Shown piece by piece: positions 24,101 to 34,399 of a stretch of DNA of 64,000 bases (its first letter is position 1; each line of letters begins with the position of its first letter). Below the pieces are notes generated by a model, which was given only the letters and a program-made list of their open reading frames with translations, was not told the origin of the DNA and did not search any database. This DNA is from Paramyrothecium sp. XJ0827. Lineage: Eukaryota > Ascomycota > Sordariomycetes > Hypocreales > Stachybotryaceae. The stretch lies in assembly GCA_020881915.1 (NCBI GenBank), contig JAJFPB010000007.1:496001-560000 (forward strand), read 5' to 3'. The position numbers were made by a program, and so were the translations under genes.

Positions 24101-25720
24101 AACGCTGCCCTTCTGCCGTCTCTGGAGATCCTTGGTGACTTTGGATACTTGCTGGACTTTGCAGTGGGCAGCGAGAGGTCGCCTTCTGTTGCCATTCCAG
24201 TGTCCAAGCGCAATGCTTGCATGGTGCGCGTCGATATTGATGCCCTAAAGCGAAGCAACCCGACTCTGGCACGAGACATCTTCCGGAATGCACTGGCTGC
24301 ACCTACAGTCCCTCTTCATCCTGTCGATGTTTACCCTATTAGTGAGGCAACACGAGCTATGGACACATTGAACTCGCGGACCCAGGGCAGCGTTGTTATT
24401 GATCTTAACAGAGAATCCACTCTATTGACGATGCCAACTCCGATTGAGAAGCTGTCTCTGGGTGCGAATGGCACGTACATTCTAGCCGGTGGGCTTGGTG
24501 CGGTAGGATTGAACATCGCAAACATGATGGCTGCGCACGGTGCGAAGCATCTTGTCTTCCTTTCTAGGTCGGGTGGTAGCAAGAATGTGGAGGACTTGGA
24601 ACGATTCCGCAACCAGGGCATCCTTGCTGAAGCATTCAAGTGCGACGTCAACAATGCTGGAAATCTCAAAGAGATCTTCGACCAAATTAGGGGCCAGGGT
24701 CGCGTCGTCAAAGGAATCGTCCAATGCGCGATGGTTCTAGAGGTAGATCTTACCCTGACCATATAAGTTTCGAGTTACTAACCCATGATAAGGACACTAT
24801 TTTTGACAATATGACCCATGAAAAATGGACACGGGCTTTCCGGCCAAAGAGTCAAGGCTCCCGGAACCTGCTGGACCAACTTTCGGCTACAGACTCGCCC
24901 TTCTTTATTCTCCTCTCTTCCATAACAGGTATCATTGGCAACACTGCACAAGCCAATTATGCATCAGGCAACACTTTTGAAGATGCGCTCGCTCACCATG
25001 CTCGAAACAACCTCGGTATTCCCGCGACTAGTCTCGATGTGGGACTGGTCTCTGACTCTTCGCATTTCACGGCAACCGGTGGTTTTGGTGACTTGAAGAA
25101 TTACCTTCACCGATATCAGCATGGCTGGGTGGGACTTCAGTGCACCTTGGACGAACTATCAGTCGCACTTCGGGCCATCATGAGAGGCTCAACGGCGAAC
25201 GGTTCCAGTATCCCGGCGCAGGTAGTCTTTGGTTTGGGAGACGGCATTGTCCGGGCTGAAGGCTCGACAGGATTCGAACGTGATCGCAAATTTGATTTGC
25301 GTGTGCGGAAGCCAGAGGGCGACGGAGACGGCAAATCCAGTAGGATCCATGTCAGTGAGATGCTAAGCAAGGCAGCGTCGCTTGCCGAGGCTTCCCAAAT
25401 TGTGGAAGATGTTTTCAAAGCACAAATTGCTTCCGAGTTTGGGGTAGACGTGGAAGAGGTGGATACTCAACGGCCTTTGCCAGAACTTGGAGGTGAGTAC
25501 ATTTTCCCTGCAGCGGCGAAGCGTTCTTATACTTTGATTTTCTAACACTTTCATAGTGGACTCTCTCAAGGCTGTTGAGATGCGTAACCGAGCACTTAAA
25601 GACATGCAGAGTGACATTTCGGTTTTTGAGCTGCTTAGTGCCACGCCTCTCACCGAAGTTGCTGCTAAGATTGCATCTAGAAGCCAGCTTGTGAAGTTGG
25701 AGACAATCAAGGCAGAGTGA
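18197..25720 (+). CDS. Highly reducing type I polyketide synthase (KS-AT-DH-[MT]-[ER]-KR-ACP)
   Basis: Seven exons, 18197-18385, 18444-18588, 18643-18911, 18974-19336, 19394-24742, 24793-25492 and 25557-25720, give 2,392 aa. KS: active Cys in DTACSSS (about residue 178), His in SHGTGT and [16 protein letters not shown] (about 656). DH: HxxxGxxxxP as [11 protein letters not shown] (about 990), with the second acid in HPATMDAIF (about 1180). The 1240-1500 region keeps only a trace of a C-methyltransferase ([10 protein letters not shown]) and no SAM-binding glycine motif. The ER (about 1680-2000) lacks the NFKD-type motif and has ATSALGQ where GGVGQ is expected. [14 protein letters not shown], with SSITG and NYASGN. 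ACP: Ser in [12 protein letters not shown]. There is no TE, R or condensation domain. It probably makes an unmethylated, partly unsaturated linear chain, released in trans. The ATG at 18197 begins directly before the KS. Confidence 0.96.
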
Positions 25721-26201
25721 GGTCTTGACATTTTATGCGGTCGTTTTTTTTTCTTCTTGTCACCACTTGTTTAGGGATTTACCCATGCACATTGCGCGAT
25801 TCATATAACATCAAGGTTTCATTTGACTGGTCACCAAAGGAAGAGATCATTATTCATTTTTACACATTTCTATCACAGTAATCTCACGGATTTTAGTCAC
25901 CTTTCCTTAAGTTCAACACAAATACAAAACGAGATTTACAATAATTATGTGATGATACTGAAAATTCCTGATGATCATATTGAACAAAACTCATCTATGA
26001 ACAATATAAGTTCGTACGGAATTTAGGCTATTTAGTTTTGCAACTTGCAGACTACTCCCTAAAACGATGTAGGGTAACTAAGAAACTGGCATCCGGCGTT
26101 GCCCCATTCCGAGATCCAACAAGAGTGGGGGCCGCTAATGCAGCCTGCTTACGCTGACGCAACCAATCACGCTGCTGATCCAGTGTTTAGCTAGTGGAGG
26201 G
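25721..26201. other. 3' flank of the PKS up to the MULE insertion
   Basis: AT-rich from about 25860 to 26060. It carries the PKS 3' end and no gene. A T-run at 25743-25752 follows the stop by 23 bp. Confidence 0.5.
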
Positions 26202-26210
26202 GCTTGGAGG
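26202..26210. repeat. Left target-site duplication (9 bp)
   Basis: GCTTGGAGG directly abuts the left TIR. An identical direct copy follows the right TIR at 29266-29274. Confidence 0.9.
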
Positions 26211-26314
26211 GGGGCCCAATAGGCGCGCCACCGGTGGTGCAAATAAGTGTCACGTGTTGCACCACCAGTGGTGCGATTAAGATAATTAGGTAAGTATCGC
26301 TCAATGTGTAAGCC
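26211..26314 (+). repeat. Left terminal inverted repeat, 104 bp
   Basis: Starts GGGGCCCAATAGGCGCGCC and ends GTGTAAGCC. It contains smaller palindromic words, CACCGGTGGTGC and GCACCACCAGTGGTGC, flanking a CACGTG core. These could be transposase binding or hairpin sites. Confidence 0.93.
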
Positions 26315-26425
26315 GGCCTTGGGGTGAGGATATACGTGATATAGCTAGTAATAACAGCCCCTTTCCCTTCAATTAAGAGCCTTTTTCTTCTTCGTAGCCT
26401 ATATTCCTTAAGCACGTTGCTCAAC

Positions 26426-28990
26426 ATGTTCTCAACACCGCCTGTGAAACAGTTTCCAGATGACTGCGTGCCTCCAGAAGGCGAGTATAGCTCTCGAGAT
26501 GCCTTATACACTGCCATCAACTTGTGGGCAGCAGCCAGAGGCTATGCGTTCGTCACTGGAAAGTCAAGAAAAACACAAAACGGCCGACGACTCGTCACAT
26601 ATGTCTGCGATCGTGGAGGCGAGCCTCCAACGGCTTCAAATGCACGGCAACGATCAACTACAACCCGGCGTATAGGATGCCAGTTCTCAATTCTTGCAAA
26701 GGAGTCATTAGATAAGGCAACATGGCGCCTTACGCATCGTCGAGGCAGTGAATTTTCTCAACACAACCATGAGCCAAGTATCAATATATCTGCACATCCA
26801 GTTCATCGCCAGCTATCCCATACAGATAGGTTGACTGTCAACAACCTTGCGAACGCTGGAGTAGCGCCAAAAGAGATCAGATCTTACCTCCGTGAGAACT
26901 CACAATCTAACGCAACTCAGCAAGACATATACAACTGTATTGCACAGGGCAAACGAGAGCTACAAAAAGGTCAAAGCACTATACATGCCCTTGCCAACGA
27001 GCTCGAGGAAGAAGGGTTCTGGAATCGGATCCGATTTGACAAGGATGGCCGTGTCACAGCTGTGTTATTTGCGCACCCAGAGTCATTGGCATACCTTCAA
27101 TCGTACCCGGATCTACTTATCTTGGACTGTACATACAAGACGAACAAGTACAATATGCCTCTCTTGGATATCGTCGGCGTTGACGCTTGCCAACGATCAT
27201 TCTGTATTGCCTTTGCCTTTCTCAGCGGCGAAGAGGAAACAGATTATATCTGGGCATTGGATCGACTGCGCTCGATGTATGAAGCATGCGGCGCAAGGCT
27301 GCCATCTGTCATCCTCACAGATCGTTGCCTAGCCTGTATGAATGCTGTATCCCACTGCTTCCCAACTGCAGTATCGCTTCTATGCATTTGGCATGCCAAC
27401 AAGGCAGTTCTGCGTTACTGCCTTCCAAGCTTTTCACAGGATACCGACACCGCTCAAGGTCAACAAGAATGGAAGGAGTTCTATGGGAAGTGGCATGAAA
27501 TTATGGCATCTTCAACCCAGGAGACATTTGAAGAGAAACTTCAGCAGCTTAAAGAGCGTTATGTTCCAGCACATGCTCGAGAAGTGGGCTATATCATCGA
27601 GACTTGGCTTGAACTCTATAAAGAGAAGCTTGTGAAAGCTTGGGTTGATCAGTATCTTCACTTCGGGAATGTTGTTACATCCCGAGGGGAGGGCATCTAT
27701 CAGCTTGTCAAAATTCATCTCAACACAAATCAACTCGATCTCTTTGAGGCTTGGAGGTCTATCAAGCGCGCAGTTCTGAACCAATTGGCTGAGCTTCAAG
27801 CAAATCAGGCAAAGCAGCGAATCCGCACGCCTATCGAACTCACAGGAAGATTATACAGCGTTATACGAGGCTGGGTCTCTCATGAGGGCATTGCCAAGGT
27901 TGAAGCGCAGAGGAAGCGGCTTCTACAGGATGACGCACTTCCTGCTTGCACAGGAAGGTTTACAGAATCACTCGGTCTCCCTTGTTCTCACACAATTGAG
28001 TCTCTCATACAAGGAGAGAAGCCTCTTCAGCTGGATCATTTTCACACACATTGGCATCTTCAGCGGGAAGGGAGGCCTCAAATACTTGTAGAGCCTCGCC
28101 AACAGTTTGACCAAGTTGCGGCTCGGTCAACACTTGCAAAGACCAGCACTCGTCGTGAGCCATCTGCATTTGAGGCTGTTGAGCAACCACCACAGGCGCT
28201 TAAACGGACTAAAGCAGCTCCCCAATGCACAAGGTGCTATCAGTATGGCCACACAAGGAAATCACACACCTGCGAGCTACGCTACGCGCATCTTATACCA
28301 TCTTCAACCGCAGCGCCGTCTCAAGAGACCATAGCTTCAGCTCTAGCTCCATCGCTGGAAATCACTCCACGTTCTATGCCAACGCCTAATCACAATCCAA
28401 TCATACCTCCGCTAGCACTAGCAGTAAGCTCAACTTTGCAGCCTGTAGTGCCACAAGAGTCGCTCTCAGATGCAGAGCTACAACCACACTCACCAAGGGC
28501 GATATTGCTGTCCTTGGAGCCAGAGTCGTCGCCGGGGCCGGAGCCAGAGCCAGAGTTGCGCTATGATCATCCCAGTGCTATTTATCAACGATATGCTGCA
28601 GCACGGGTGGCATGGTATAACCAGCTGCCCCGAGGGGGCTTGAAAACTAATCAGCAATATCGAAAGGCTATGGGCCTGCCTCAACGGTATAGTCAGACCT
28701 GTTATGAGTGGTGTCTGGACTACAAGCAGATGTCGAAGCGCTGTGTCACATCATCAAAGTCGAGAAAATGGACCAAGGAGGAGATGATGGCATACTTAGA
28801 CTGGAGCAAGGCAGAGGATGACCGGGCCGAGGCGCGTGTCTCTAAGGAGATGGGTGGCAACCCTCTGGCAAACAGACGGAGAGGGATGAAAGAGATCTGG
28901 GAGAGCGTTGAGCAGGACGTTATCGAGCAACAGGCTTTCTACTCGAATAACGACCAGGCTGAAGACTGTATTATGGTAGTTGATGCTTAG
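26426..28990 (+). CDS. MULE-type transposase
   Basis: A single 854-aa frame without introns. The N-terminal part (about residues 20-120) is a FAR1/WRKY-GCM1-like DNA-binding region, with CD and HNHEPS residues. The MULE catalytic core follows: LILDCTYKTNKYN carries the first acidic residue, VILTDRCLACMNAV the second, and CIWHANKAV is the usual conserved Cys/His block. Near the C-terminus a CCHC knuckle reads CTRCYQYGHTRKSHTC. The stretch after it is rich in Pro, Ser and Glu. The frame is also open from a TTG at 26417; the ATG at 26426 was chosen. The frame is uninterrupted and full length, so the enzyme may work. Confidence 0.92.
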   Translation: MFSTPPVKQFPDDCVPPEGEYSSRDALYTAINLWAAARGYAFVTGKSRKTQNGRRLVTYVCDRGGEPPTASNARQRSTTTRRIGCQFSILAKESLDKATWRLTHRRGSEFSQHNHEPSINISAHPVHRQLSHTDRLTVNNLANAGVAPKEIRSYLRENSQSNATQQDIYNCIAQGKRELQKGQSTIHALANELEEEGFWNRIRFDKDGRVTAVLFAHPESLAYLQSYPDLLILDCTYKTNKYNMPLLDIVGVDACQRSFCIAFAFLSGEEETDYIWALDRLRSMYEACGARLPSVILTDRCLACMNAVSHCFPTAVSLLCIWHANKAVLRYCLPSFSQDTDTAQGQQEWKEFYGKWHEIMASSTQETFEEKLQQLKERYVPAHAREVGYIIETWLELYKEKLVKAWVDQYLHFGNVVTSRGEGIYQLVKIHLNTNQLDLFEAWRSIKRAVLNQLAELQANQAKQRIRTPIELTGRLYSVIRGWVSHEGIAKVEAQRKRLLQDDALPACTGRFTESLGLPCSHTIESLIQGEKPLQLDHFHTHWHLQREGRPQILVEPRQQFDQVAARSTLAKTSTRREPSAFEAVEQPPQALKRTKAAPQCTRCYQYGHTRKSHTCELRYAHLIPSSTAAPSQETIASALAPSLEITPRSMPTPNHNPIIPPLALAVSSTLQPVVPQESLSDAELQPHSPRAILLSLEPESSPGPEPEPELRYDHPSAIYQRYAAARVAWYNQLPRGGLKTNQQYRKAMGLPQRYSQTCYEWCLDYKQMSKRCVTSSKSRKWTKEEMMAYLDWSKAEDDRAEARVSKEMGGNPLANRRRGMKEIWESVEQDVIEQQAFYSNNDQAEDCIMVVDA

Positions 28991-29161
28991 TCTGTTAATT
29001 TTCCATGCTTTTCTCTTTCAATCATGAATAAGTGATGAACTTGAAACATCATAAGCAAAGTTTGCTCTCTCCTAGCTTAACCCTATCCTTGACCTCCCTT
29101 TCTTTAGGTTTATGTTGTCTTTTCATAGTACGCGGTATCTGCTTTGCTTCGCAGCATGGCT

Positions 29162-29265
29162 GGCTTACACATTGAGCGATACTTACCTAATTATCTTAAT
29201 CGCACCACTGGTGGTGCAACACGTGACACTTATTTGCACCACCGGTGGCGCGCCTATTGGGCCCC
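29162..29265 (-). repeat. Right terminal inverted repeat, 104 bp
   Basis: Exact reverse complement of 26211-26314 by eye, ending CCTATTGGGCCCC. Confidence 0.93.
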
Positions 29266-29274
29266 GCTTGGAGG
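29266..29274. repeat. Right target-site duplication (9 bp)
   Basis: GCTTGGAGG, the direct copy of 26202-26210. Confidence 0.9.
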
Positions 29275-29434
29275 TTTCGATTGCCATGTCACCGTTGAGT
29301 CGAAGCACTCTTCCATGGTTTTGGGCTGCTGTTCCCCTTACAATGACATTAGTTCAGTGACTGACTGAGCAGAGTATGGCGACCATCAGCTGCAAGTGGC
29401 TTACGTTCCGCTTTCCGTAAGGCTGGATGAAATC

Positions 29435-29440
29435 TATAAA
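29435..29440 (+). promoter_or_regulatory. TATA box of the SDR gene
   Basis: TATAAA, 80 bp upstream of the SDR ATG. The MULE right end lies only 170 bp further upstream, so upstream activating sites of this gene may have been displaced. Confidence 0.5.
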
Positions 29441-29519
29441 GCACGGCCGCCCCTCCAGATATTCCTCACCTAGAATCCAAGCCTTTTCGTACCCTGATTC
29501 AATATTGATATCCGCGACC

Positions 29520-30739
29520 ATGGCACCCGTAAACTGTGAAGTTGATTTCGACACAAGCGGCTTGGCTGGAAAGACTGCCGTTGTCACGGGAGGTGGGCGA
29601 TCTCGAGTGTTTCCTATTTCCCCCCATCCACGTCAAGTCGACTAACTAGAGTAACGCAGGCGCTGCCGGCCTGGGCAAGGCATATGTACAAGCGCTGGTT
29701 GCCGCTAAGTGAGTGTGCATGAACTGAATATTTCTTGCATAAAGGCCAGAAACCCTCTAATCTTTCTTGACAGGGCCTTCGTCTGCTTCGGAGACATGAA
29801 TGACGAAGCTGGGCAAAACCTGGCTGATGAATTACCCAAGTCAGTCGTTCTTGAGAGTCTCATTTAAGGCCTGACTGACAGCGAATAGCACCAAGTTTAT
29901 CCACTGCAACGTAACAATATGGGAAGACCAGGTTCGGCTGTTTCGTGAAGCTGCCGCTTTCTCGCCAACCGGGCACGTGCACTACGTGGTTGCCAATGCA
30001 GGCATCGTTAGCCAAGACAAGGTCTTCTCATATGGTAAGCATCCCAGGTCACAGAAACATAATCTTGCGCCCTAGAAAGCCCTGCTCAACGTCTGCTAAA
30101 ACACACGCAGAAGAGGAAGATGAGCTCGCCGAACCGGAGCTGAGCGTCATAGACGTGAACCTTCGCGGAGTTTTGTTCACCGTCAAGCTCTCAATGCACT
30201 ATTTCATCAAGTTAAACGGGGCCGAACCGTCCAAAAACCAGGTCGACACATGTCTGGTTCTCATCAGTTCAGGAGCAGGATATTTTGACGTACCCAGAGG
30301 CCCACAGTACCCTGCAACAAAATGGGCGATGCGCGGAATTATGCACTCTATGAGACGCACTGCATGCTTTTACGGCAGCAGAGTCAACATAATCGCTCCC
30401 TGGTATCTGAATTGTTCCCAACCAAAGCTTCTCGAGAACTAACCTACGCAACGCAGGTATGTCAAGACGGAAATCCTCACCAAGGAAGTTTTCAACGAGG
30501 TTGAAGAGGCAGGAGTGCAGTTCGCCACCGTCGAGGATGCTGGGCAATGTTTGTTGCGCATTCTCAGCGACGCCACCATCAATGGCCGCGCGTTGTTTAT
30601 CTCGGCAAGGAAGTGGGCGAAGAGGGGATACATAGATCTGGATGTCGACGATTATTATGGCAGCGAGGTTCTGGATGAGATTCAGGCAGATCAGGTTAAA
30701 CACACTCCAGTGGAGCGAGGGTTGTTCGCATCCAAGTAA
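29520..30739 (+). CDS. Short-chain dehydrogenase/reductase (SDR)
   Basis: Classical SDR, NAD(P)-dependent alcohol/ketone oxidoreductase. Six exons, 29520-29592, 29660-29708, 29774-29839, 29889-30034, 30111-30402 and 30457-30739, give 302 aa in frame. Cofactor site TGGAAGLGK (TGxxxGxG), NAG in VANAGIV, catalytic Ser in LISSGAG and Tyr/Lys in YPATK. The closest general type is the 15-hydroxyprostaglandin-dehydrogenase-like fungal SDRs. Its place between the PKS and the cytochrome b5/P450 pair suggests oxidation or reduction of a hydroxyl on the polyketide. No signal peptide. The first intron splits the glycine-rich motif, as is common in this group. Confidence 0.92.
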
Positions 30740-30883
30740 TGCTTCAGCAATTCTAGTATTATCGAGCGCTTTTCTACCAGGAACCATGTGCAATACGCTC
30801 AAGTTGATTTGAAATGAGTCTAATCAGACCTATAGACCCTTGTTCAAAGCCGTGCTTCTAGCAGTACCAACGCCGCTCCCAAT

Positions 30884-31574
30884 TTATGGCTTTCTTCTTG
30901 GGATAACGCTCGGGTACGTAAAAACATTCCTCTCATGAGGGAGGGTCTTGTGCCACTGTTGATACAGGAAAATGTAACCAAGGAAGGACAAGAAGGAAGA
31001 AATTGTTACTCCTCCAACAAACCCCTGCAAAGAGCCCCATTCATCAATCGCACCCTGGGTGGAAGTGTGAGGAAGCGGAAATGCGGCTATTCCGTGAGCA
31101 ATGGCTGCCCTGTGACGAATCACGAACACAAGCCCACCAACTGTTGCAATGGCGGATAGCAACGTAGTCGATGGCATCGATGGACGAAGTGCCACCTTGT
31201 TTGTGCTGTGAATCTGAGTCTTCTGGCTTCCAGAGTTTATACCACCAGCTGTCGGGATGATGTGGTCCTCAGTGCTTCCCTCGAGCTTTCCCACCTGGAA
31301 TTTTGCCATTGCAACAAACGCCTCTTTTGTATGTCCTGCATAGTCAAATGGCTCCGTAGCATCATCTCCAGCACATTCCAGTAGGACGTCGATTCCGCCA
31401 GGGTGGTCCGCCGCAAATTCCGTTAAATTGTACACTGATAGAAGTTAACGCGGTAAAAGTTCGAGGTGCACATTACTCTCTACCTTTGCCATGCACGGCT
31501 ACCCACAAATCTTGTCGCGTTTTGTGCTCACCAAGTTGCTGCAAAGAGACGTTCGTGGTAGTTACGGTCGCCAT
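30884..31574 (-). CDS. Membrane-anchored cytochrome b5-like protein
   Basis: Two exons, 31574-31484 and 31434-30884 (49-bp intron), give 213 aa. The N-terminal heme domain has the axial His in ADHPGGIDVLL and the second His in YAGHTKEAF. A linker of about 60 residues is followed by hydrophobic segments near TLLSAIATVGGLVFVI and FLSFLGYIFLY, and a short basic tail (PRRKP). It is probably ER-bound and passes electrons to a P450 or desaturase-type enzyme. It is convergent with the SDR (144-bp gap) and 618 bp from the 3' end of the P450, so a dedicated redox partner for that P450 is a reasonable inference. Confidence 0.9.
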
Positions 31575-32191
31575 GTTGTGTGTGTTTGAGAATTGATAGT
31601 TAGGTGAAGGCGTTTGCGGAGACAAGGAAGATGAATTGGAGTTTGTAGTGCACGAACGCGCAGTAGCACTTGGATAGCTATTCCTATGGGTAGTCTGTCA
31701 AGAATCACATTTTTTGATGATCGTAGTCTATAGTGCGGCATGAACTCTTTCAATACGCAGTTGGGGGTCGGCCCTAATTCAATTTGGTTCGGACCGGCTG
31801 ATCTTGGACTTGTTTGGACAACGCCGATCAAGAACCACCCACGTACCAAACCCTCTTGAACTTTGGGCGGAACATTCCTTGACGAGACATGGGGATTTGC
31901 AACTTGACACCAAGAGAGTAGTTCAATCTATCGTGAGGAATTGAGATTTAACTGTTGCAGCAAAGGTTTTGGCTAGAAGGAAGTCTTGTTTCAAGCATAG
32001 ATCCAGCGAGTTTGTTTATCCCAATCGAATTAAGGCAATCAGTTGACATTGATATCTCACTAAGAACATGGTAAAGAGGGATGCAAATAAACTATGCGAT
32101 CATTTTTGTGAAGATGAATTTGCAATGACTATGTAAAGCCTGTTCTGAAGCTGGATACCTGCCAATGTTCCACACATCATTGATCTCTTGA
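31575..32191. other. Intergenic, nothing recognised
   Basis: Upstream region of the cytochrome b5 gene and downstream region of the P450 gene. No coding frame, repeat or clear TATA was identified. Confidence 0.45.
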
Positions 32192-33916
32192 CTAGGCCTT
32201 TGACGGCGATGGCCATTCTGTCCTTTTGATGGGCGCTGCGTAGAAATTGATCGGCCGAACCACCAAGAATTCCGGATCATACACAATAGGCTCCCGTGAA
32301 GCGTCCTCGAAGTGGTAGCGATAGACTAGTTCTATGAGCACCGTTTTCACCTCCATCAATGCCAAGTTCAACCCAACACAACCACGTCTCCCCGCGGCAA
32401 ATGGCGTGTACAGACCCTTTCTGTTCAGCTTGCCTGCTAGATCACTCGGAGTCCATCGATCAGGGTCGAACTTGAGCGGATTGTCCCAGTGTGCCGGGTT
32501 CTTGTGCATGCTCGGGAAGCAAGGGATGACGATTGAACCTTTGGGGATTAGATATCCACCGGGCAGCACAACGTCTTGCCTGGCATTTCGAGCAGTTTGG
32601 AAACTGGGATTGTGGACACGTTGCACCTCTTTAACAAAGCAATCGAGGAACTTCAGTGCATGCACATCCTCATATGTCCAACCCCGTTTCCCATCTGCTC
32701 CGTGGTCTATAACCTCTTGCAGCAGACGCTCTTGATTTCCGGGATACCGCACAAGTGAGTAGATGCACCATGACAGCAACGACGAGCTGGTCGTGAATCC
32801 AGCTCCAAGGAGAATCACCACATTGGAGATCATGATGTCCCTTGGAAGAGCTTCTCCTTTCTCATCTCGTGCGCGAGCCAGAAAGTCTGCCATGCAAGAG
32901 GCTCGCAGGGACGCCGCCGGATCGGAGAGAGGCAAGGTGCCATTGTCTGATCTGGTGCATTCGTCCACCGCCTTCTCCACATCGGCCCAGAGCTCTCTTT
33001 GCGCAGCGCGTAATTTCGCGGGGTCTCCAAATGGCAGACTTCCATACCACTTGGGCCTCAAACTTGTCTTCTTCATGAGATGGAGCCACTCGCCTAGGAC
33101 GTGAATTGTTTTGTGCGGCTGGGTATCGATTGTCTCGAAATGATTCAAGTCCTGGTTCACCACAACCCGCCAAATGACCTGACCGGCCAGCTTGAACATG
33201 AAGTGGTAAACATGAAACGCTTCATCTTGCGCCGAGAGCTGGTCCAAGACAGGGAAAATAGAACGGGCGGCCTCCTGGATAAGGGGTGTGTGATATGCGA
33301 CAGCGCGTGGGGACAAGGCAGGCGGAACGAACTTGTGGGAGACCTGAAAAGCAGGCGAATCGCTGTCACAAGTGAACAGCGAGGACTGATGCTGCATGTA
33401 GTAAAGCGGGTGAGACGGATCAGACGTTGTCTTCGTAAATTCTGCCCCTTCACGCAAAACAAAGCGGGCAATGGTTGGGTCGTTTGTCTGGTAGATGGTA
33501 GTACCCATATTGACCGTTTTGATGATTGGCCCGTATCGTGCGAACAGACGGTCAAGGTTGCCGAGCGGATCGGGGTACAGCTCATAATGATTGCCGACCA
33601 AGGGGAGCGCCCGAGGACCCGGAGGTTCGGCAATGGATCTGTTTGGAGAGACTCGCAATTCCACCGGGCCTGGGCAGGACTTTACGGCTTGTAAAGTGTC
33701 GAGCGCTCCATCGTCTTTGTGATGGAACAAAACAGCTTTTTCTCGTTAGTTGTGAAAGCCTTCGGGGCTCTTTGGATTTCACTCACAGTTGGGCTCGGCA
33801 ATCGCAAAAGACTTCCCCAAGCTCGACCTCAGTTGCTGGAGCGTCTCGAAGCTTGCGGTATCAAGCTCTCGTCCTCGTCCTTCGGCGCTGTGGCCAAGGA
33901 AAAATCGCTGATGCAT
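32192..33916 (-). CDS. Cytochrome P450 monooxygenase of the polyketide cluster
   Basis: Two exons, 33916-33787 and 33714-32192 (72-bp intron), give 550 aa. Pro-rich hinge EPPGPRALPLVGN, I-helix GAGFTTSS (AGxxT present), ExxR as EVQR, PERF-like region FDPDRW, and heme-binding FAAGRRGCVG with the Cys ligand. All core P450 elements look intact. The N-terminus is odd: the 90 residues before the hinge show no hydrophobic anchor, although most fungal P450s start with one. Another upstream exon could exist, but no ATG with a hydrophobic run was found in frame. It is divergent from the amidotransferase gene and probably oxidises the polyketide. Confidence 0.9.
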
Positions 33917-34399
33917 GATGAATGATTGTTTCTCTGTGGAGATCGCCACGCGCGCTAGAATATGGATGACGGGGACTAGACACCAAGCAAAATTGACAGG
34001 TGGGATTCCTATGCTTTTGGTGGTTGAAACCTCCAAAAGCTGGTCTTCTCACCCTTGTGGGCGCTCCGGCATGCTTCAGGGTCAACCGCCAGGTGTGCCC
34101 AAATAGGCAATCCTGGATTTCCCAATTTGGCGCGGTCCGGGCCACATCCATGTCACGATGCCATTTCGTCAGGTCCCGTCAGAGGATTGGATCTCGGCGC
34201 TGCATTGCGTTGTGTTTCTAGCGTTTCCCGATGTGTCCGAAGATAGACGAGATGTTTAATCAATTGCAAGGCTCATATCTGGATCGGATGGTTGGCTTTG
34301 CTTATATTGCTGTGGATCATCTCCCTCACTTGCGATTTGTTTGACTTGAGCCAGCAACCAACACCATTTGTAAAGACCCCATCACTACTTTAATTCACA
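33917..34399. promoter_or_regulatory. Bidirectional promoter: P450 (-) / amidotransferase (+)
   Basis: 483 bp between two divergent starts. It contains a TTATATTG word at 34303-34310. An imperfect palindromic run around 34012-34038 reads CTTTTGG/CCAAAAG. No known factor site could be assigned with confidence. Confidence 0.5.

Larger units (their letters stand above)
26211..29265 (+). mobile_element. Complete MULE DNA transposon, 3,055 bp
   Basis: Bounded by 104-bp terminal inverted repeats that I read as identical, and by perfect 9-bp target-site duplications. One intact transposase frame lies inside. 9-bp duplications and long TIRs are typical of Mutator-like elements. Perfect ends and an unbroken frame point to a recent, possibly still active, insertion without RIP damage. 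It lies inside the polyketide cluster, between the PKS 3' end and the SDR promoter. Confidence 0.94.
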
